Shown here: piece by piece, positions 1 through 14,800 of the stretch
How positions within the stretch are numbered: the first letter of the stretch is position 1
Layout: every line of letters begins with the position of its first letter
NCBI RefSeq assembly: GCF_949628265.1
Contig: NC_088788.1
Coordinates: 27,762,335-27,826,334 of the forward strand
Reading direction: 5' to 3'
DNA from: Cloeon dipterum
Taxonomy: Eukaryota > Arthropoda > Insecta > Ephemeroptera > Baetidae
DNA: 64,000 nt
The notes under the pieces: generated by a model
Seen by the model: only the letters and a program-made list of their open reading frames with translations
Database searches by the model: none
Told to the model about the DNA's origin: nothing
Translations under genes and position numbers: made by a program

Positions 1-764
1 ATAGACGCTGGATGAAGACAGCCAATTCTCAAGAATTTTTCAAACTGGAAGAGGCCGCTCAACAATTAACAAGAATCAACAATTAGTTCAAAATGCATCG
101 CGGCCCTCAACAATCAGGTATTTAAATTCATCCAGACAAGAACACGCAGAATTCTTCGATCAAGACCTGGCAAGTGAGATTCAAAATTTTCCACCTGCAT
201 ACGACTTCCAGTCTCAGTAAGGGGCGTATGTAGGGTACCTACATTCCGTCAAACAATGACCATTCTGCAACACACAAATTCACTCAACAGACTAATCACA
301 TTGTTTGACGAGCATATATAAACCGACGCGACGCAATTCAAAGAGAGAGAATTCCTGCAGCAGCCTAGACGACCGGACCAACCCTGAGGACAATCTGGAC
401 GAGGACCCTGTAAGACGTAAAGATCGCCATCGCAGCAGGACGATGTAGCTTCCGTCCCCGATGTTGTCGATCGCACGCCTGGGCTTAAGCGGTACCATAC
501 TTCGGATGCTGCGCCACGCTTCACCGAAGTCCCTGATGAACCCACTCGGACGCGTCCCGAGTCTTTTATCCGTCCCACTCTCCGAGCCTCACAATTCCAC
601 ACATATTCAGCCCCGCAGCCAGTCTACACTTTTCCGATGTCGTCCCATCTACCACAAGTCGCAGTCCACACACGCAGCCCACAACTACAGCTTTAATAAA
701 ATTCATAATATAGGAAACCACTGCGCATCGTTATTCCTTCCTATAAGCACATTATCATTATTAC
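1..764 (+). mobile_element. Probable LTR retrotransposon, 3' end only
   Basis: A reading frame is open from about position 5 to a TAA at 218-220 and ends next to a short purine-rich tract (GGGGCG, 221-226). A block starting TGTAGG at 229 and ending ATTACA at 764 follows. This 536-bp block has the TG...CA ends of an LTR (TGTA/TACA inverted termini), a TATATAA box near 315 and an AATAAA signal at 695-700, in the order expected of U3-R-U5. The 72-codon tail is Gln/Ser-rich and I do not recognise it as gag, integrase or env. The 5' LTR, primer-binding site and target-site duplication would lie left of the window, so the call rests on layout alone. A solo regulatory region is the alternative. Confidence 0.42.
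229..764 (+). repeat. Candidate 3' LTR
   Basis: The block has a TG start, CA end, TATA box near 315, GC-rich centre and AATAAA at 695-700. No second copy is visible in the window, so its repeat nature is inferred from structure. Confidence 0.4.
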
Positions 765-1714
765 AATTTTTCATTACTTAAACTATAGGTTATCTCGCAT
801 CTTGAGACGCAGCTATTCAACTTCAGAAGCTTGAAACTTGATAAAAGTTGGCACAAAAAATGAGCGTTAATTATGGACGCAGTTAGCATCTAATTACGGG
901 ATGCTGCTGCGTGCAATTAAATCACAAAGAGCGAGCGGGTGCAAATCACTTTTGGCGCAGCTTGTGCTTGTCCGCGACTCGTTTAAAATTTAAGTTGCCA
1001 ATTGCAACATCTGAGCCGCGCCGCACTTTTCCGTCCGCTGATGGAATAAAAGGCGAAACTTTTCGCAAACGCGCTGCTTGCTTTTCCGCGCGCCTGGCGA
1101 AAGTTGTTACGCGCCCGGAGCAGGAAGCCGGTGGGGCAAAGTTAGACCGACGGGCCATTATCGCGGAGGGCATAGGAAAAAGCCCTGCTTTTTCTCAGTC
1201 ACGCGTCTGCAAATTGCAAATCGCGCCCACGAGCAACTTTCTTTCCATGCTTCAATTAGCATGCTGGAAAATACGATTGGAACCAATGCTCACGGGAAAA
1301 GGCGAATGAAATTCTATAGCATGCGTCGTGATTGATTTGGGGATTGAAAACGAACTGTGATCAAGCAAGCACATCCGGAGCTGAATATCAAAATGGAAAA
1401 GGATTGGATTGCCAATGAAAGATCAAACTGCTTGTTTAAATTTATTTCATATGCTGAAATAGCATATGTGTAAAACAATTTGTTCTACAAATTTCTACAG
1501 TAAAAATTCCAATTTTTCAAATTTTCTAAAAAATTTACAGCGCTTGACCACATTTTCTTGGCAGATTTTGATTCCTCTCTTCAAGATCGCTTCAACAGTG
1601 TATGACACTTTTTAGGAAACTCTTTGTTTTCAAATAAAATCAGATTTAAAGTAGGTAGACAGTCCTTACCATTTGAAAAGCATGCTAACTTTGCTGCCTG
1701 CACTTTTCTAAAAA

Positions 1715-1734
1715 AATAATAATAATAATAATAA
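1715..1734. repeat. (AAT)n microsatellite
   Basis: About seven AAT units in an AT-rich context. Confidence 0.8.
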
Positions 1735-4324
1735 TTCAAAGCTACTTAGGTCAATTTTGGCTTCAACTGAATCCTAACGAATGAGCTCATACATTGGCAA
1801 CAAGGATTTGAAAGAACATTGCAGTATCAGTCCTCTTTAATGGTAGTAACAAGAAGAAATCGTCAAACGCAAAAAGTTGCTTTTTGCTGGATTTGAATAA
1901 ATATATCCTGGGCAAAAACCGTTTGAGAGCGCAGCTTGTTATTTGCGAGCGAGTATAGCGAGGCATAGAGTTGTGGCCCAGATTGCAAAAAACGAGCAAC
2001 ATTTTTCAAGCTTAATGAATTTTGAATTAATCTGCTCGGGCTGAAACCTCACATTACAGTCAACGGCCTCCATGCTCGCGTACCCCTTGGGTGCAAATAA
2101 CGGGCAGGCCGCGGGGCCTGACTATTTCTCCCTCGGCAGGAGATTTGGCTGCGCGCCAAAAATCGACAGCAAACCTTGTTGTACATTCGCTACATCACCA
2201 ATGAAATAGATTGCATTATTTTCACGGGACAAGTTTCTCCCTTTCGCTCCCAGGGAGCAATTTGAGGGGTTTCGCCATCCCTTCTGACGTCTAATTTCGA
2301 CAAGTGACAAAATGCTGAGACCACACGAATGCATCCTCGTTCGGTAAGGGACGTGGCAAATTGAGAATCTCATCAAATGTCAAAGGCTGTCAAACAAGAA
2401 GATTGGCAAAAACTGGGTCCGTTGGGGAAACTGACGTAGGCATATCATCAGCAAAAGTGTTTTCTGGTATGAATCGAAAGTAGCTTTAAGCACACCTAAT
2501 AAAATTGAACAGAAAAACTGAATTTCTACATTATTTCACCACAAAAAGAGCAGAAAAAATTGGATTTCAAATGCAGCCGTTGCCGCTAAAATGTCAGATG
2601 CTTTTTGCTTGATTAAATGTTCATAACTGCTTATTTTAACATTTTCTGCACATAATATAGAACCAAAAACCCTGTCTAGAAAGAAAAAACTATTTTATAC
2701 CACCCTTGTGTGTTAGGGTTGCAGATATGCACCTAGTTTGTGAAGATTGGGCACGCTGCGCAGAAAAAAATGATCTTGTAAATCATTTTCACGCTAAGGT
2801 GGCTGCGGAGAAGTCTCGAGTAATTTTATAACTTATGGGAGGAAGGAAAAGGCGGCGGGAAGCCCATCAATATGCATTAGTACACATCGCGGTGAGCACA
2901 GCTATTTGGGACACGCTCTTCTCCGTGAAATTATCGCTCCCGGTCCCGAGGATCGATTTTTTAAAAACGACTTAAACGGAATTTTGTTCACTATGAGATT
3001 TTTAACATAGCGCTGATTGTGCGAGTATTAGAATAAGAAAACATAATATATGATACATTATCATAATAGTTTTATAACGATTTTCTAGATTTATTGTTGT
3101 GCAGTACAAACAATAAAAATATTAACAACACAGAAGAAATTAAATGAGTAGCGAGCTGTTTACTTTTTCACATTTCCACAGAGAGGGGCTGCTCAACTAG
3201 TTCCGGCTTCTAGTTTCAGCCCTAATTCATGAGCTAATTTATGATAAATGAATAAGGACTGCAATCAGTTGCTGAAACAAGTAGAGCAGGATCTTCCTGT
3301 AGAAATATGGAATATTAAACAAATCGCTACACACCGAGGACGCTGCATTTAATTTCTTCGGACGATTATGACAACTTCGCGTGCTTCTGCCTTCATTGGC
3401 ATCTTCTAAGAACTATTTACACAGCAAACAGTATGAAATGAAATAAATAGAAACCCAGTCGTAATCTTAGGTTGTAGTAGTATTTACTAAACAATTGCAG
3501 CTGTGTACGGAAATAGACAAAACAAGAACAATAATTACTTTCTGAAATAAACCTACATTGCTGCAAGTCAATTGTAGAACACAACTCGAGTGGGTCAAGG
3601 TTGCGGAAATCTCCTATGTTCACAAGAGAATAAATTTTCTCGTCACTTATATAAAAGGGGGTGCAACACGCTCTCTTTGTGTGGATTTGCTCCGGGAAAA
3701 AGTTGGTTACTGCTGTTGCCCCTGTGTGTTTGCATTCCCATTCACAGCAAACGGAGAACCATACTGTAAATAATACTCCTCCCCTGTATTTTCGTCCACG
3801 GCGAACAAGTAATTGGAATTGCTGGTTCAAATGAATTGTTGCTGATTGAAACAGTGCAAAAGAAACGGACAATTTATTTTCTCCTCAACTTTTCTTGCCT
3901 CTGAATTTGAAAATGATGCACGTTCATTTTCCAGCATAAGCACAAAATTCGTTTGGGAGAGGATTGAATTTGATAAATACTCCATTGACTGTAGTAAACA
4001 AATATAAGCATCCGATTCGAATTCCATCTGCGCATTCCATCCAGGAAATTATTTTGCGGCCAGAGCAATCGCGGATAAAAACAAGTTTGGCGCAGATCGA
4101 GCTAGAAATACACAGCAGCCGTGTTTACTGCCATAAATCGGCCGCCGCTGGCCGTGCTCGGCGGGAATGAGCTGTGGCCTGCACACATCCTATATATTAT
4201 GTGCTCCAAAGTGGTAGAAAGTTTGCCCAGAGCTGCGAGTGTGTATAGAGCGAATCGAAATCAACACGCCGACTGACTGGCTGGCAGCGCTCGCAAATTT
4301 GATCAACGCTTTGCGTGAGGGAGC

Positions 4325-4495
<171 letters not shown>

Positions 4496-5692
4496 CAACT
4501 TTAAGCGGAAAATTCTGTTGTCTTTCCTCCCTTGCGGAGTGCTTTCAGTGGTAACGAGTTGCAGAGGAAGCGTGTCGACGGGTTTCCTTGTTTTCTTTTT
4601 GCTGCTGACGATGATAAATTAGATTTGATTATTGTACCAGGCAACTTCTTCACACAGGTGTTGCGCAGGTTGCATAAAGCTTATCCATAAGATTTCGTTA
4701 AGATATTATGAGCGAGTGGATTGTTTTAATGCATTAAAACTCAAAAACTTAGACAGTGAGTTCCCCTTTGAGAGTTAATGAACCAAAACGTTTTCTTATT
4801 TTTCACACAATGACACTTCGCCGCTGCATTTAGCCCCTTCGCACGAAATCACGTCGTAAGCACTTTATTTTTATAGTTCGACCGCCCTAATGGAGCAGAA
4901 AATAATTTTTTCCGCCGACGACCACCATAATTTATACCTCAAGAAAGTTATCCTTCACTTGCATCCCTGCGGGCTCTCCTGCTCACCGCCACGGCTTTCT
5001 TATTTTTATTCGTTTCCGCAACAGTAACTGCTATTTGTTATTGCCCTTTCCAAACGGCCGAATCTACGTGTGCGTGCGTATTATGTAAGATACATAAATG
5101 TGTAAGTCGATGTTTGGCTTGATTAGGAGGATTGCCAAGTGTGGTAATTTACGGCGAGAGATTGCCCTCGAGGACGTACAGCAATTATCGCTCTGATCGA
5201 GACCCTTTTGAGCCTCGTCCAACACTAAAAAAAGGCCAACCAACCGCACGCAAGGGAACTTTTTTGCTGAAATCAGCAACTAGCACCAACCCAATAACCT
5301 TTTAAAAAACTTAAGTTCTTCTATGCGATTGAGTTACCCTCTGTCCAACTTTCGAGTTTTATGTGAGGGTATAAAATTTCTTTATTGATTGATGCATTTA
5401 TTAAGCACTGAAAAGTGTACAACTTGGTATAATAGGTTTCATCTTACTTGGTACAGATAGACTAATATCTCTTTTTTGCAGTTCAGAAAATGTTATTAGC
5501 TTGCTTCCTTATCGCAGAATTTACAAACACAGTCTGTTATCGACTCACAATGGTAATTTTTGTTCTTACACCATATATAATGGAACACGTGACAAGCGCA
5601 AACATGTGCCTATTATCACAAAGCGTTAACTTTCAGTTTTGGTCGAGCATTGCGGGCGAGTGTCATAAAATTTGGGCCCGATCTGTGATATC

Positions 5693-5730
5693 TTTATAGA
5701 ATATTCTATTCTTTATAGAAAATTCTATTC
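5693..5730. repeat. 19-nt tandem duplication
   Basis: Two adjacent 19-nt units (5693-5711 and 5712-5730) of the form TTTATAGAAnATTCTATTC differ at one base. Each unit is itself partly palindromic. Confidence 0.7.
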
Positions 5731-8527
5731 TATAACCTTTAACGCCTCTCATGATGTTAAGAAACTAAAAAATTCGTCCAAATTAAAAAGTGAAGTAAAC
5801 ATGGAGTAAACTAGTAATATTAAATTTTAAATAAGTAATCTTCTGATCCGAATTGTATAAAAATAATTTGCTAAATGGCTTCCCACTTTTGGATCTAGAA
5901 TAATAATGGAAAATTGAAGCCTATTTATAATTTAATGGACTTTTTGACCTAAATCAGAAGAAAATTTCAAAAATGTTGTCATAGAATTTGATAAGGATTT
6001 GATTGTCCGTTGATATTTACTACTGCTGACTACGCGCACATATATACAGAAGTTTCTTTATCAGAAAGGGTTTGATAACGTGAAAGATAAATAAAACTCT
6101 TTATGAAATGGGAGGAACATCAAATAATTATTTTCCTACTTGATTGTGCAAAAGCAAAGAAAGGCCTTTCTATGTGCCGCTCTTTACGAATATAAACTTT
6201 GTTTACTGCGACAGTTTTGACAGATTCGCCTCGCATGGCTAATCCTGTTGCGCCGCTCGGCAATAAATAATAAAACCCTATTGCACACACAGCTAGCGCA
6301 GCCACTTTCTTCCCTTTTCCGCGATCTCATTTTGGTGCAAAAAGTTGGCTAAGACAGAAAATTGGTGCTAGAGCCACCTAAAATAACACAGCAATAATCC
6401 TCAGCGCAGCATTTTTTCGGGGCCGGAGAAAAGCAATATTTCATCGCTCGAGCGAAAAGGCTCGGTGAATTACGCGCCGCCGTTGATGCAACATTTTATT
6501 AACATCTAGAACGACAGCTTTGCAATTCGTTTTTGGGTACACGCAAACACACGCCAGAAAAATATGCACCAAAATGAGAGTGACCTTTCCAGTCTTAAAT
6601 AGCTGACCAGCAACTAATTGCTGTAAATTAGGTGGAAAGCAGAAACAGCTAGCTTACTCCTTTATTATTTGTTTTTTATCCTTTGTTAAAAATACGCGAC
6701 AATAATGGTCAGCATTATTGAACTCTCAAATTGACGCTGCAAATTTAAAGACGCGTGGAAAATCGGTGCATTGACTTGGAAATTCTATCAGAATTGATGT
6801 TATCTCTCACGTACGCATTCACCGGAAATAGTATTTGAGTAATCATCAATCGTCGCGTTGAATGCCGCGTGATTGAGGACCCACATAATTTAGGAGATTA
6901 GATAATGCATAATTTAATGAACTTGAAAATTGTAAAGCCAAATCCACGTGTCGAGGTTGTGGATAATTTTCATTGAAATTTTTTAATGTGGAGCACCTCT
7001 GTCACTGTGATGTTTGTAAATAAATTTTTTATTTGAATTGAAAATGCATCTAATAGTGGTGGTCTCCAATAGAGTTCAAAATTGCAAAAATGAGGGATAT
7101 GAGTTCCAAGATCATAAAAAAACCGTCGGTAGAACCACGTCAGACAATAATCTTTTATTGGGTAATTTTCCAAACATTATACATTTTTATTATTGGTCTG
7201 GATGTGGCAAAGTATATGGAAAGCTTCCTTATATAACCATAGTAAATTTTAATTAAAAAGTTGCTCAATTTTTTTTTAAATTTACCAAAGTTGTGATTTT
7301 TAATAATTTTAAAATGAGAAACTTTGAACATCGGCTACTGCGACAAAAATTAATAAATCCATCCGCCGGTTCGCTTCATATCTTCATTAGCATGTGGCAC
7401 CACGCGGTGGCCTTTCTCCCACCCAGAGATCATTAAGGGCAGGCCAAGGGTCAGTCCGTGCAAACGAGCAGGAAGAAGTGAAACGATAACGCACGCACCG
7501 CGCGTTTCCACCAATGAGCAAATTGGCTCCCCGCACTTAAGTCCTTTGCTCTGTTAACCATCCTCTGTTTCTCCAAAACTTCTATAATTGTGAAACAAAG
7601 TCCTAAAAAAATCGAAGAACCCTCAAATGAACAGTGATCTTCTCGTCGACTTATCAAGAGTTTGGAGAAAATTCTTTCTCCACGTGAAGAGAATGGTTTA
7701 ATCAAATCTGTGAGCTTAAATAATAAAACTACTAAAAATAACTTAATGAGTGTATTTCCGAGTCTATGATAATAGCTGCATTGATACTTAAAGGATATGC
7801 CCGCAATAATTGATTTATGTTAGTTGATTTCTACTCTGGTGTTTCGGCTATGTAATCTTTTTGAGCTTCTGCCATCGCATCCTAAAAATGAAATTTAAAA
7901 TGAGATGCAGTATTTTTCTTATTTATCAATGATAAAAATGTTAAGCCTTTTTCACTAAATAAATTGTTTTTCTTACATTTATTTAAAGATCACCTGAAGC
8001 ATAAATGGAACTAGATACCAGAACAGAAAGCGACAAATTGATGTTATTTTCTCTGTTCTTTGTACAACACCATAACTAACAAGGTAAGAAGATCTCGGAC
8101 CTCTTTTAGTATCTTATTCCAAAGGTGAACTTATCATGGAAAAAATGTATTGAATTTGTAGACAAAGTACATCTAGTATTTGGGAAGATGTACTTGTGAG
8201 CTGCTTTGCCAACATTTTTATTTACAAATCATTTTCAAAATTCCAAATAAATGTAACTCTAAAAAGAATGCGACACAAAAATAAGGTTTCTCTCTTACGC
8301 ATCATATATGGCAGGGATTTTAGCTCATTGCCAAATAAAACTTGCCGATCCCGTAACATTCATGATAAGAAAGATAGTTGTTTTTTAGTTAACGTACTTC
8401 AATTTTGAATGATCAGGAGGTGCTTCATACCAATATAAAAAGCTTTATTTGTTTTTTTCGACTCCACTTGGGTAAATTCTTTTAGACTGAGAGTTGACCA
8501 ATCAATTATAGTAAAACCACTTCCTAC

Positions 8528-8848
8528 CTTTTTAGTGAGAATCCAGGAGCCTGGGAAGATAAGTGGAATGTAAGTGATCATGAAGATCATGGAGGTCCAG
8601 TCGATGGCCAGGAAGCTGACGCCATAGTAACGTTGGACGACGTTAGCGATGATGGAGTATTGGATCCATTGCATGGCGTTGGAGGCCGAGTAGAGCACAA
8701 AGAGGGCCAGCACCAACCACCGCCGTTTGTATGACTTGTACTCTCCGGGCGGCTCCTTGCTCACCAGGGGGTCAGGTGTGGAGGCGGCCAGAGCCGAACT
8801 CAGGCCACTCTCCACCGTTGCGATGCCCTTTACAGTGTCTTCTGCCAT
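8528..8848 (-). CDS. FLVCR-type major-facilitator transporter, first coding exon
   Basis: The 107-codon exon starts at the ATG at 8848-8846 and ends at a donor (AAG|GTAGGA) at 8528. A good acceptor (pyrimidine run then GCAG) lies one base before the ATG, so a spliced 5' UTR exon is likely at higher coordinates. After a hydrophilic N-terminus of about 43 aa come Y-K-R-R-W, a first membrane helix, NAMQWIQYSIIANV, YYGV and IDWTSMIFMITYIPLIFP. This matches helices 1-2 of the FLVCR1/2 subfamily, which human members use for haem or choline transport; the substrate here is unknown. No further exon of the roughly 500-aa protein was found in the 8.5 kb to the left. The gene either has a very large intron and continues outside, or is a partial copy. 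Confidence 0.8.
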
Positions 8849-8849
8849 T

Positions 8850-11800
8850 CTGCGAACAAAACAAAAGGAAAATTTCACCCATCTGAATTTTTTGTTTTCA
8901 ACAATAGAACAAAAGAAGGAAATCTCCCGATTCAGTCCAACAACGGAATATTTTTGTTTTTAAAGAGGAATGATACTGCAAAAGCCTGGAAAAAGCTTGT
9001 TGCCAATGCATAAACTCATCCCTTAGGATTCAGTTAAAGCCTTAATTGACCTAAGGAGCGCTGTAATTTTTTGAGAAAATTGGCTGGAAAGTTACCGTGC
9101 TTTTCAAATGGTAATGGCTGTCTCGTTACTTGAAATCCGATTTAATTTCAAAATCAAGAGTTTCCCCAATAAGTGGCACACACCGTTGGACAGATCTCGA
9201 CGAGAGGAATCGGAATATGCCAAGAAAATATGTAAATTTTGGAGAAAATTGGCAAAATTTGAATTTTTTAGTGTAGGAAGGTCCTTTTTTATTATTGCAA
9301 ATTGTTGAAAAAATTGTTTATCGATCAATTGTTTATGGCCTCCAACAATTCAAATAATTTTCAATTGTTGCCCAGTATCATTCCACTTTAATAACAAAAA
9401 ACAGGCTTTTACCGGGTATACTTCGCCATGTTTTCGCTCCCGATTTTTAAGCGTTTTATCGTTTTAATATCTAACTCGGAAAGGCGGCAGCAGACACGTA
9501 ATTGTGCTCACAAGCGAACGGAGAATGAATAAACGGGCGCTCGGTGGAGCGTGAAGTGGCTACGAATGTGTAATATTATTGTGCCCGCGCACAGCATCGG
9601 ATGTGTTGGAAAACTCCTTTTTATATATAAAAAACCAACCGACACATTCCAGCTGGGACTCTCTTGTCTCTCGACGTCGACAAACAATTGTGTGCACCAT
9701 GGGGAAATTCTCGGTATTTTATTTGGAAAATATGTCATACGGCGTCACGATTAAAATACACACATAGCAAATTTGAAGCATACAAGAGAAGCATACAATT
9801 TCGTCAGAAATGGCCGAGCTCATTCTACCAGACGTAATTCGAAGGAGAGTCTGAGCTGCTAGCAGAATTCGCGTATTTTATATCCGGTCCCCGCTCTTCA
9901 CGTTTTTGTCTGACCTAAATTATGCTCACGTACGTCGTCCACTTAAACACACACGTTTTCTGCGGGGGTGGAACGATGCTAGTCTGAGCCCGGATGGAGA
10001 AGTTGCACGCTACCTTTTTGCCACTACTCGGAATTCGGCTGAAACTGCGTTTTCTCTACTCCAGTGAGCTTTCCCGTCTATTACCCTTAAAACATGGAAT
10101 GCGTTCTAAGCCCCAAACACCTTATGACCCTTCAGTGAAAAATTCTTCATAATACCAAGGGAAATCTGATTTTTGCACTTACGGTTTTACAATTCGAGAT
10201 TTTGTGAGCGTAACTGTGTCCCTGGAACAAATCCTTCCTAAAATATTTTTGAGCTTTTATAATTTTCAACGCTTCATCAGTGCTCGACTTTTCGATAATA
10301 AGTCTTGTTAACTCTCACATTTGGTAAAAATAGAGAAAGTTAATTTCAATGACTTTGTTATGAAGAGCCTGTGAAAATAATAATCATTCTTAATTACTTT
10401 CAAATTAAAAATAATTACTTTGCCCTTCATACTGATTTCAATATAACCGATGAATTGCAGCATGATGTTAAACTATTATAATTGAAACTATTAACTCTAC
10501 AGAAATTCATTTTTCGATCTTTTTTGTCCGTCCAAATATTATGGGATTGAATTGCTTGTTGGTGCGCAGTTATTAATTTAAAAATACAAACATCCAGTTC
10601 AATTAAAACATTGAATTAGAGCTTGTACTGAACACCATGAATGTATTTTGTTGTTTTTCTATACTAAAACATGCTGTACGCATGACATGACCATTTTTAA
10701 ACGAATCTCGCATTTAAATTTGATAAAAACGTGCCTGTGCATTTGTTCCCAGCACGTTTTCCATTTCCAGCGTCTCCTCCCGGCTGGCCAATTTATGTCG
10801 GGGCTTTGTGGATAAGGAGGTGGAAAGGGCGCAGATCGTGCCAAAAGACGAAACCACCCTCACTGTGTAGCACCAACAATGTCTTATCCCCGACCAGATT
10901 TATTGACCGACTAGGAAAATAAAGTAGGAATGGGTTTGAAAAAAGGAGAAGGTCCGGTCTGCGACCGTTGGCGCGAAATAAAATAGTCTTATTGCAAGTT
11001 TGAACTGCTGCTCACGTGCTTTAGTACGGTTTGAAGGACACCTTTATTGACATTTGATGCATGTGCTTGACGGAGTTTTCGCTAAAGAATAGCATATTTT
11101 TTAAAATAAGTATATATAGAGAGAGACGAGGAAAACGATATTGTTTTAACTGGAGAATGATTTGCCTGCTCTTGGAAATACATTTGGTGCTCTGTTATTT
11201 TTGGCACCCTAACTGTGATAATTCCATTTCAACTACGGACCAGAAGTTCCACGCTGTTTCTACAACGGCGCAGCTATTTGCTCCAGCTGCTGCAACTTTA
11301 TTCAAAACTGTAGAACAGGAAAATCCACTTATTCCCGTCCCGAACATAGCAATAAAGACAAATTGCTCTCGTTTAAATTCAAAATGTATGCGCAACAGCA
11401 ACTCGCGGTGGGGAGGGCGACAACGGGTCCTTCTTGGCAGTCTTTTGCAAAAAGTGCGTCGCGAAGAGATGCTTCTTCGGACTCACTGTGTGCTTAACAA
11501 CCTGCTTACAACCGTGTTTCTGGAGGAGAATTTTTTTGCAGCGTTCAAGCATATATAATATTTAAACGCGGGCTGCAAAACTGGCAGGCAACCAAGAAGT
11601 GCGAGAGCGGAAGAGTTCCCACGAAAAAAGAAAAAGAAGGGTCGGCGCACAACCATTAGATGACGACAAAGATGAGCTATTTTCCTACACAAACATCATC
11701 ACAGGAAGCTGAATGAACAACTTTTCCAGTTCCAACCCCTTCACTCTGCACAGAGTCCGGGTAAATGAGATTCTGCGAGGGAAACAAAAGAGACGGAGTA

Positions 11801-14800
11801 AAAAAAAACAATGATTCTTGCCAGATGGTTGAAGTTTTATGATATGTTTAACTACGCTTCTTCACGTTTATTACTGCTAGACGAAACAAACTAATCTTTA
11901 GTTAGTAATCATTATTAACGACTTCCCATTAGCTGTTAATTATTTTTAAATCAGTCTTAAAAGCGTATTGAAAAATATCAATTCTTTACTCTCATTACTA
12001 ACTTAAAAAGTTGTTTATATTGGCGACATTGACATTTAATTGATTAGATATTAATATGCGTATCATACTAGTTTTTTTTGAAGGTTTATTTAAACTAATA
12101 AATTGCGGGATACGCAGTTCATTTAATCATATTCCAAATTTTCGAAATAATTATACATATTGACATCGCTGAGAGTTGTTGCTGGATGATGGAGCAAATC
12201 AAGGAGATGAAATGACGTCTTTTGTGTGCACTTGTAACGATGGAAGATTTCGTCTCCAAAGAGGATTTGCGCTGAAAATTTAATGTAAGCCGCGAAAGGA
12301 AAAGAACAAAAGCGAGACGCCAACGCCAACTAAACCGACCTATATACGAGCCAAACAGAAATCGAACGACTTTTTGATCTCGTGCAACACACTCGTAAAA
12401 ATTTATGTCATAGCAACGTGAAATAAAAAAAATGATACACGCCTAAAACGTTACACGAGCCTTAGAGGAGGAAACAAATTACAAGTCTATACAATGAATC
12501 GTCTCTTTAACTATTATTTGTTAGAATCACCATATGCACACGCACAGTAAATTTACAAAACTCATCATCTTCCATATTTATGCAATATAAAGGACGTTAA
12601 AATAGGAGGGAAATCAGTTTGAATATTGAGTTCTCCTTATCGACTAACATCTTGGCGTGGCTTTGTTTACACACATGGCTTTGGTAGCAATGCCAGGAGG
12701 GGGATAAAGAGCATTGCAAAACATGTCATAAACACGCAACATGCGTTCTCAGTTGGCTACAGTTTCTGTGAGCGTTGCGAAACTTGCAATCAGAGCAGCG
12801 AGAATCGCGGAAAATCCGGTTGCCCTTCGCTAGACTGTTTACTGCTCATGCACATTAACTCTTGTAATTGCGCGTGCTAGACAAGTCGCTTGCTATAGAG
12901 AGCAAAAGCGACTGACAGAGTCATTGCCTCGTCGCTGCTGTGTTGCTAAATACACGCGGAATCACGCCAATTTTGCCGTCAATTAGCTTAATTAAACAAT
13001 TTGTTTGCGCGCACCTAGGCAGATTAGTGCGAATTCTATATTAAAGCAACACTGACTTTGTCGTCAATTATTAAATTATGAGGATCTGAGGGGCTATTAA
13101 ATGCACTGTCGTTTGGATCCGGGTTGAACAAAGAGCAGATATCACGTTTGGCAACGGACCAGCGCCACCAAGGCTACACGGTCATTGATAAGAAGGCTCG
13201 TTGATTAACGTTTCCTTTTTTACAGCTTCATCGATTGACATGTGCCCGATATTATAATCCTGAAAAAAAATAAACCACTCACGGGCCTAGCGATCAAGTT
13301 TTTATAAATATTTTCTTGTGTCATGATCTGCATCTAGCTCAGATAAATACAAAAATAACATCAAAACTAGTGAGAAACCAAACCAAAATAGCAAATTGAA
13401 ATAATTGTATGTGGGTGGTAAAAAAATGAGATGATACAAATGATCACAATGCAAACGATACGGAAATGTTATAGGTTTATTTTTAAATTTCAAGAGAGGA
13501 AAATTTTCATTTGAAAATAATACTATTTAATTTTGATCCATTTCTGTAGTTTGCTTTTAAAATGGTTCAGTCTGTAATGCTTGTTATACACTATTTGATA
13601 GAGTTACTTCGCCAAAAATCGCAGTCAAAAAGCCAGAGTATCAACCACGCAAGGAGAAAATGGGAGAGGAAACCGCAAACAGACGACTTACAACAAACGC
13701 CGCTCTTGTTGGTCTATGGCGTCTACAATTCCCTTTTCCTGCGCTACACAGACGACAGGCGGGCTCATTTTTCACCGGCTCGTGCTTCAATCCGCTATCC
13801 GTCATAATCGGCAGCGTCAGCTGGTGCTTTTATCACTATAGTCCACACTGGAGGAGCAATCGCACCAGCCGCTCAAGACTAACTCAACTCTCGTGATTTA
13901 TTTTTCAAGGGTTTGGAACATGTGCATAATCTACTCCCCCCGCCACCGCTTAAGCACGCATACATATATTCACCCGTTCTCTCACTAGACGGCCAGCATC
14001 ACTTTGCGACATTGATAAACGACCTGATAAGCATTTTAATGAGCTACGGACACTTTGTCACATGAGAGGAAAGGACTCTTTTTGTTTTTGCCGAAATCAA
14101 TCACCGATTTTGTTCCTTTTTTTAGTGAGCGCCCGCTGTAAAAATTGACGAATCTGCTGGCGTGAGTGCACAAAGTCTGACAAAAACCAATCAATTTGTG
14201 CAAATTAATCCGCGACCGAGCCTTTTATTCAAACTCGCCGCGTTGGCAGTTTTCCCTCTTCGTGAATTTGCGGGTGATTGCAATCATTATGTGCTTACAG
14301 AATAAATCAACAGAGTTAAATATTTGTGAAATTGAGTGGTAATTTATCATATCATATTTGCGGAATATTTTCTGCTTGTTTTGCACGGTGATAGGGATTC
14401 AAAGAGCAGCTTTTTCAATACATTTAACGAGGCGAACCATATTTAAATTAATTTTCAATGCTCTCTATCACCTAAAAAACTTTCCGATGCGAATGGTATT
14501 GTTTAATTTATAACATCGACTCAAAAAATACTCTGGATCCAAAATTGAATTAAATGTTTATATATCAAGGAATAATAGAGAGGGAAGATTTTCTGCAGGA
14601 AAACAATCACATATCAGGGTAGAAGCTTTGTGCAACAATTTACTTGAATGAAACCTCCAAAGTAATCATTTCTAGAAAACAATTCATCCATAGAAAGGAT
14701 TGCACTACATCTGCAGATAAAGAAACTCCTCAGAGCTTTAAGCAGAGGTTTCATTACTCTGTCCTTAGCAAACAAACACCGAACGACTGAACTCACTGTT

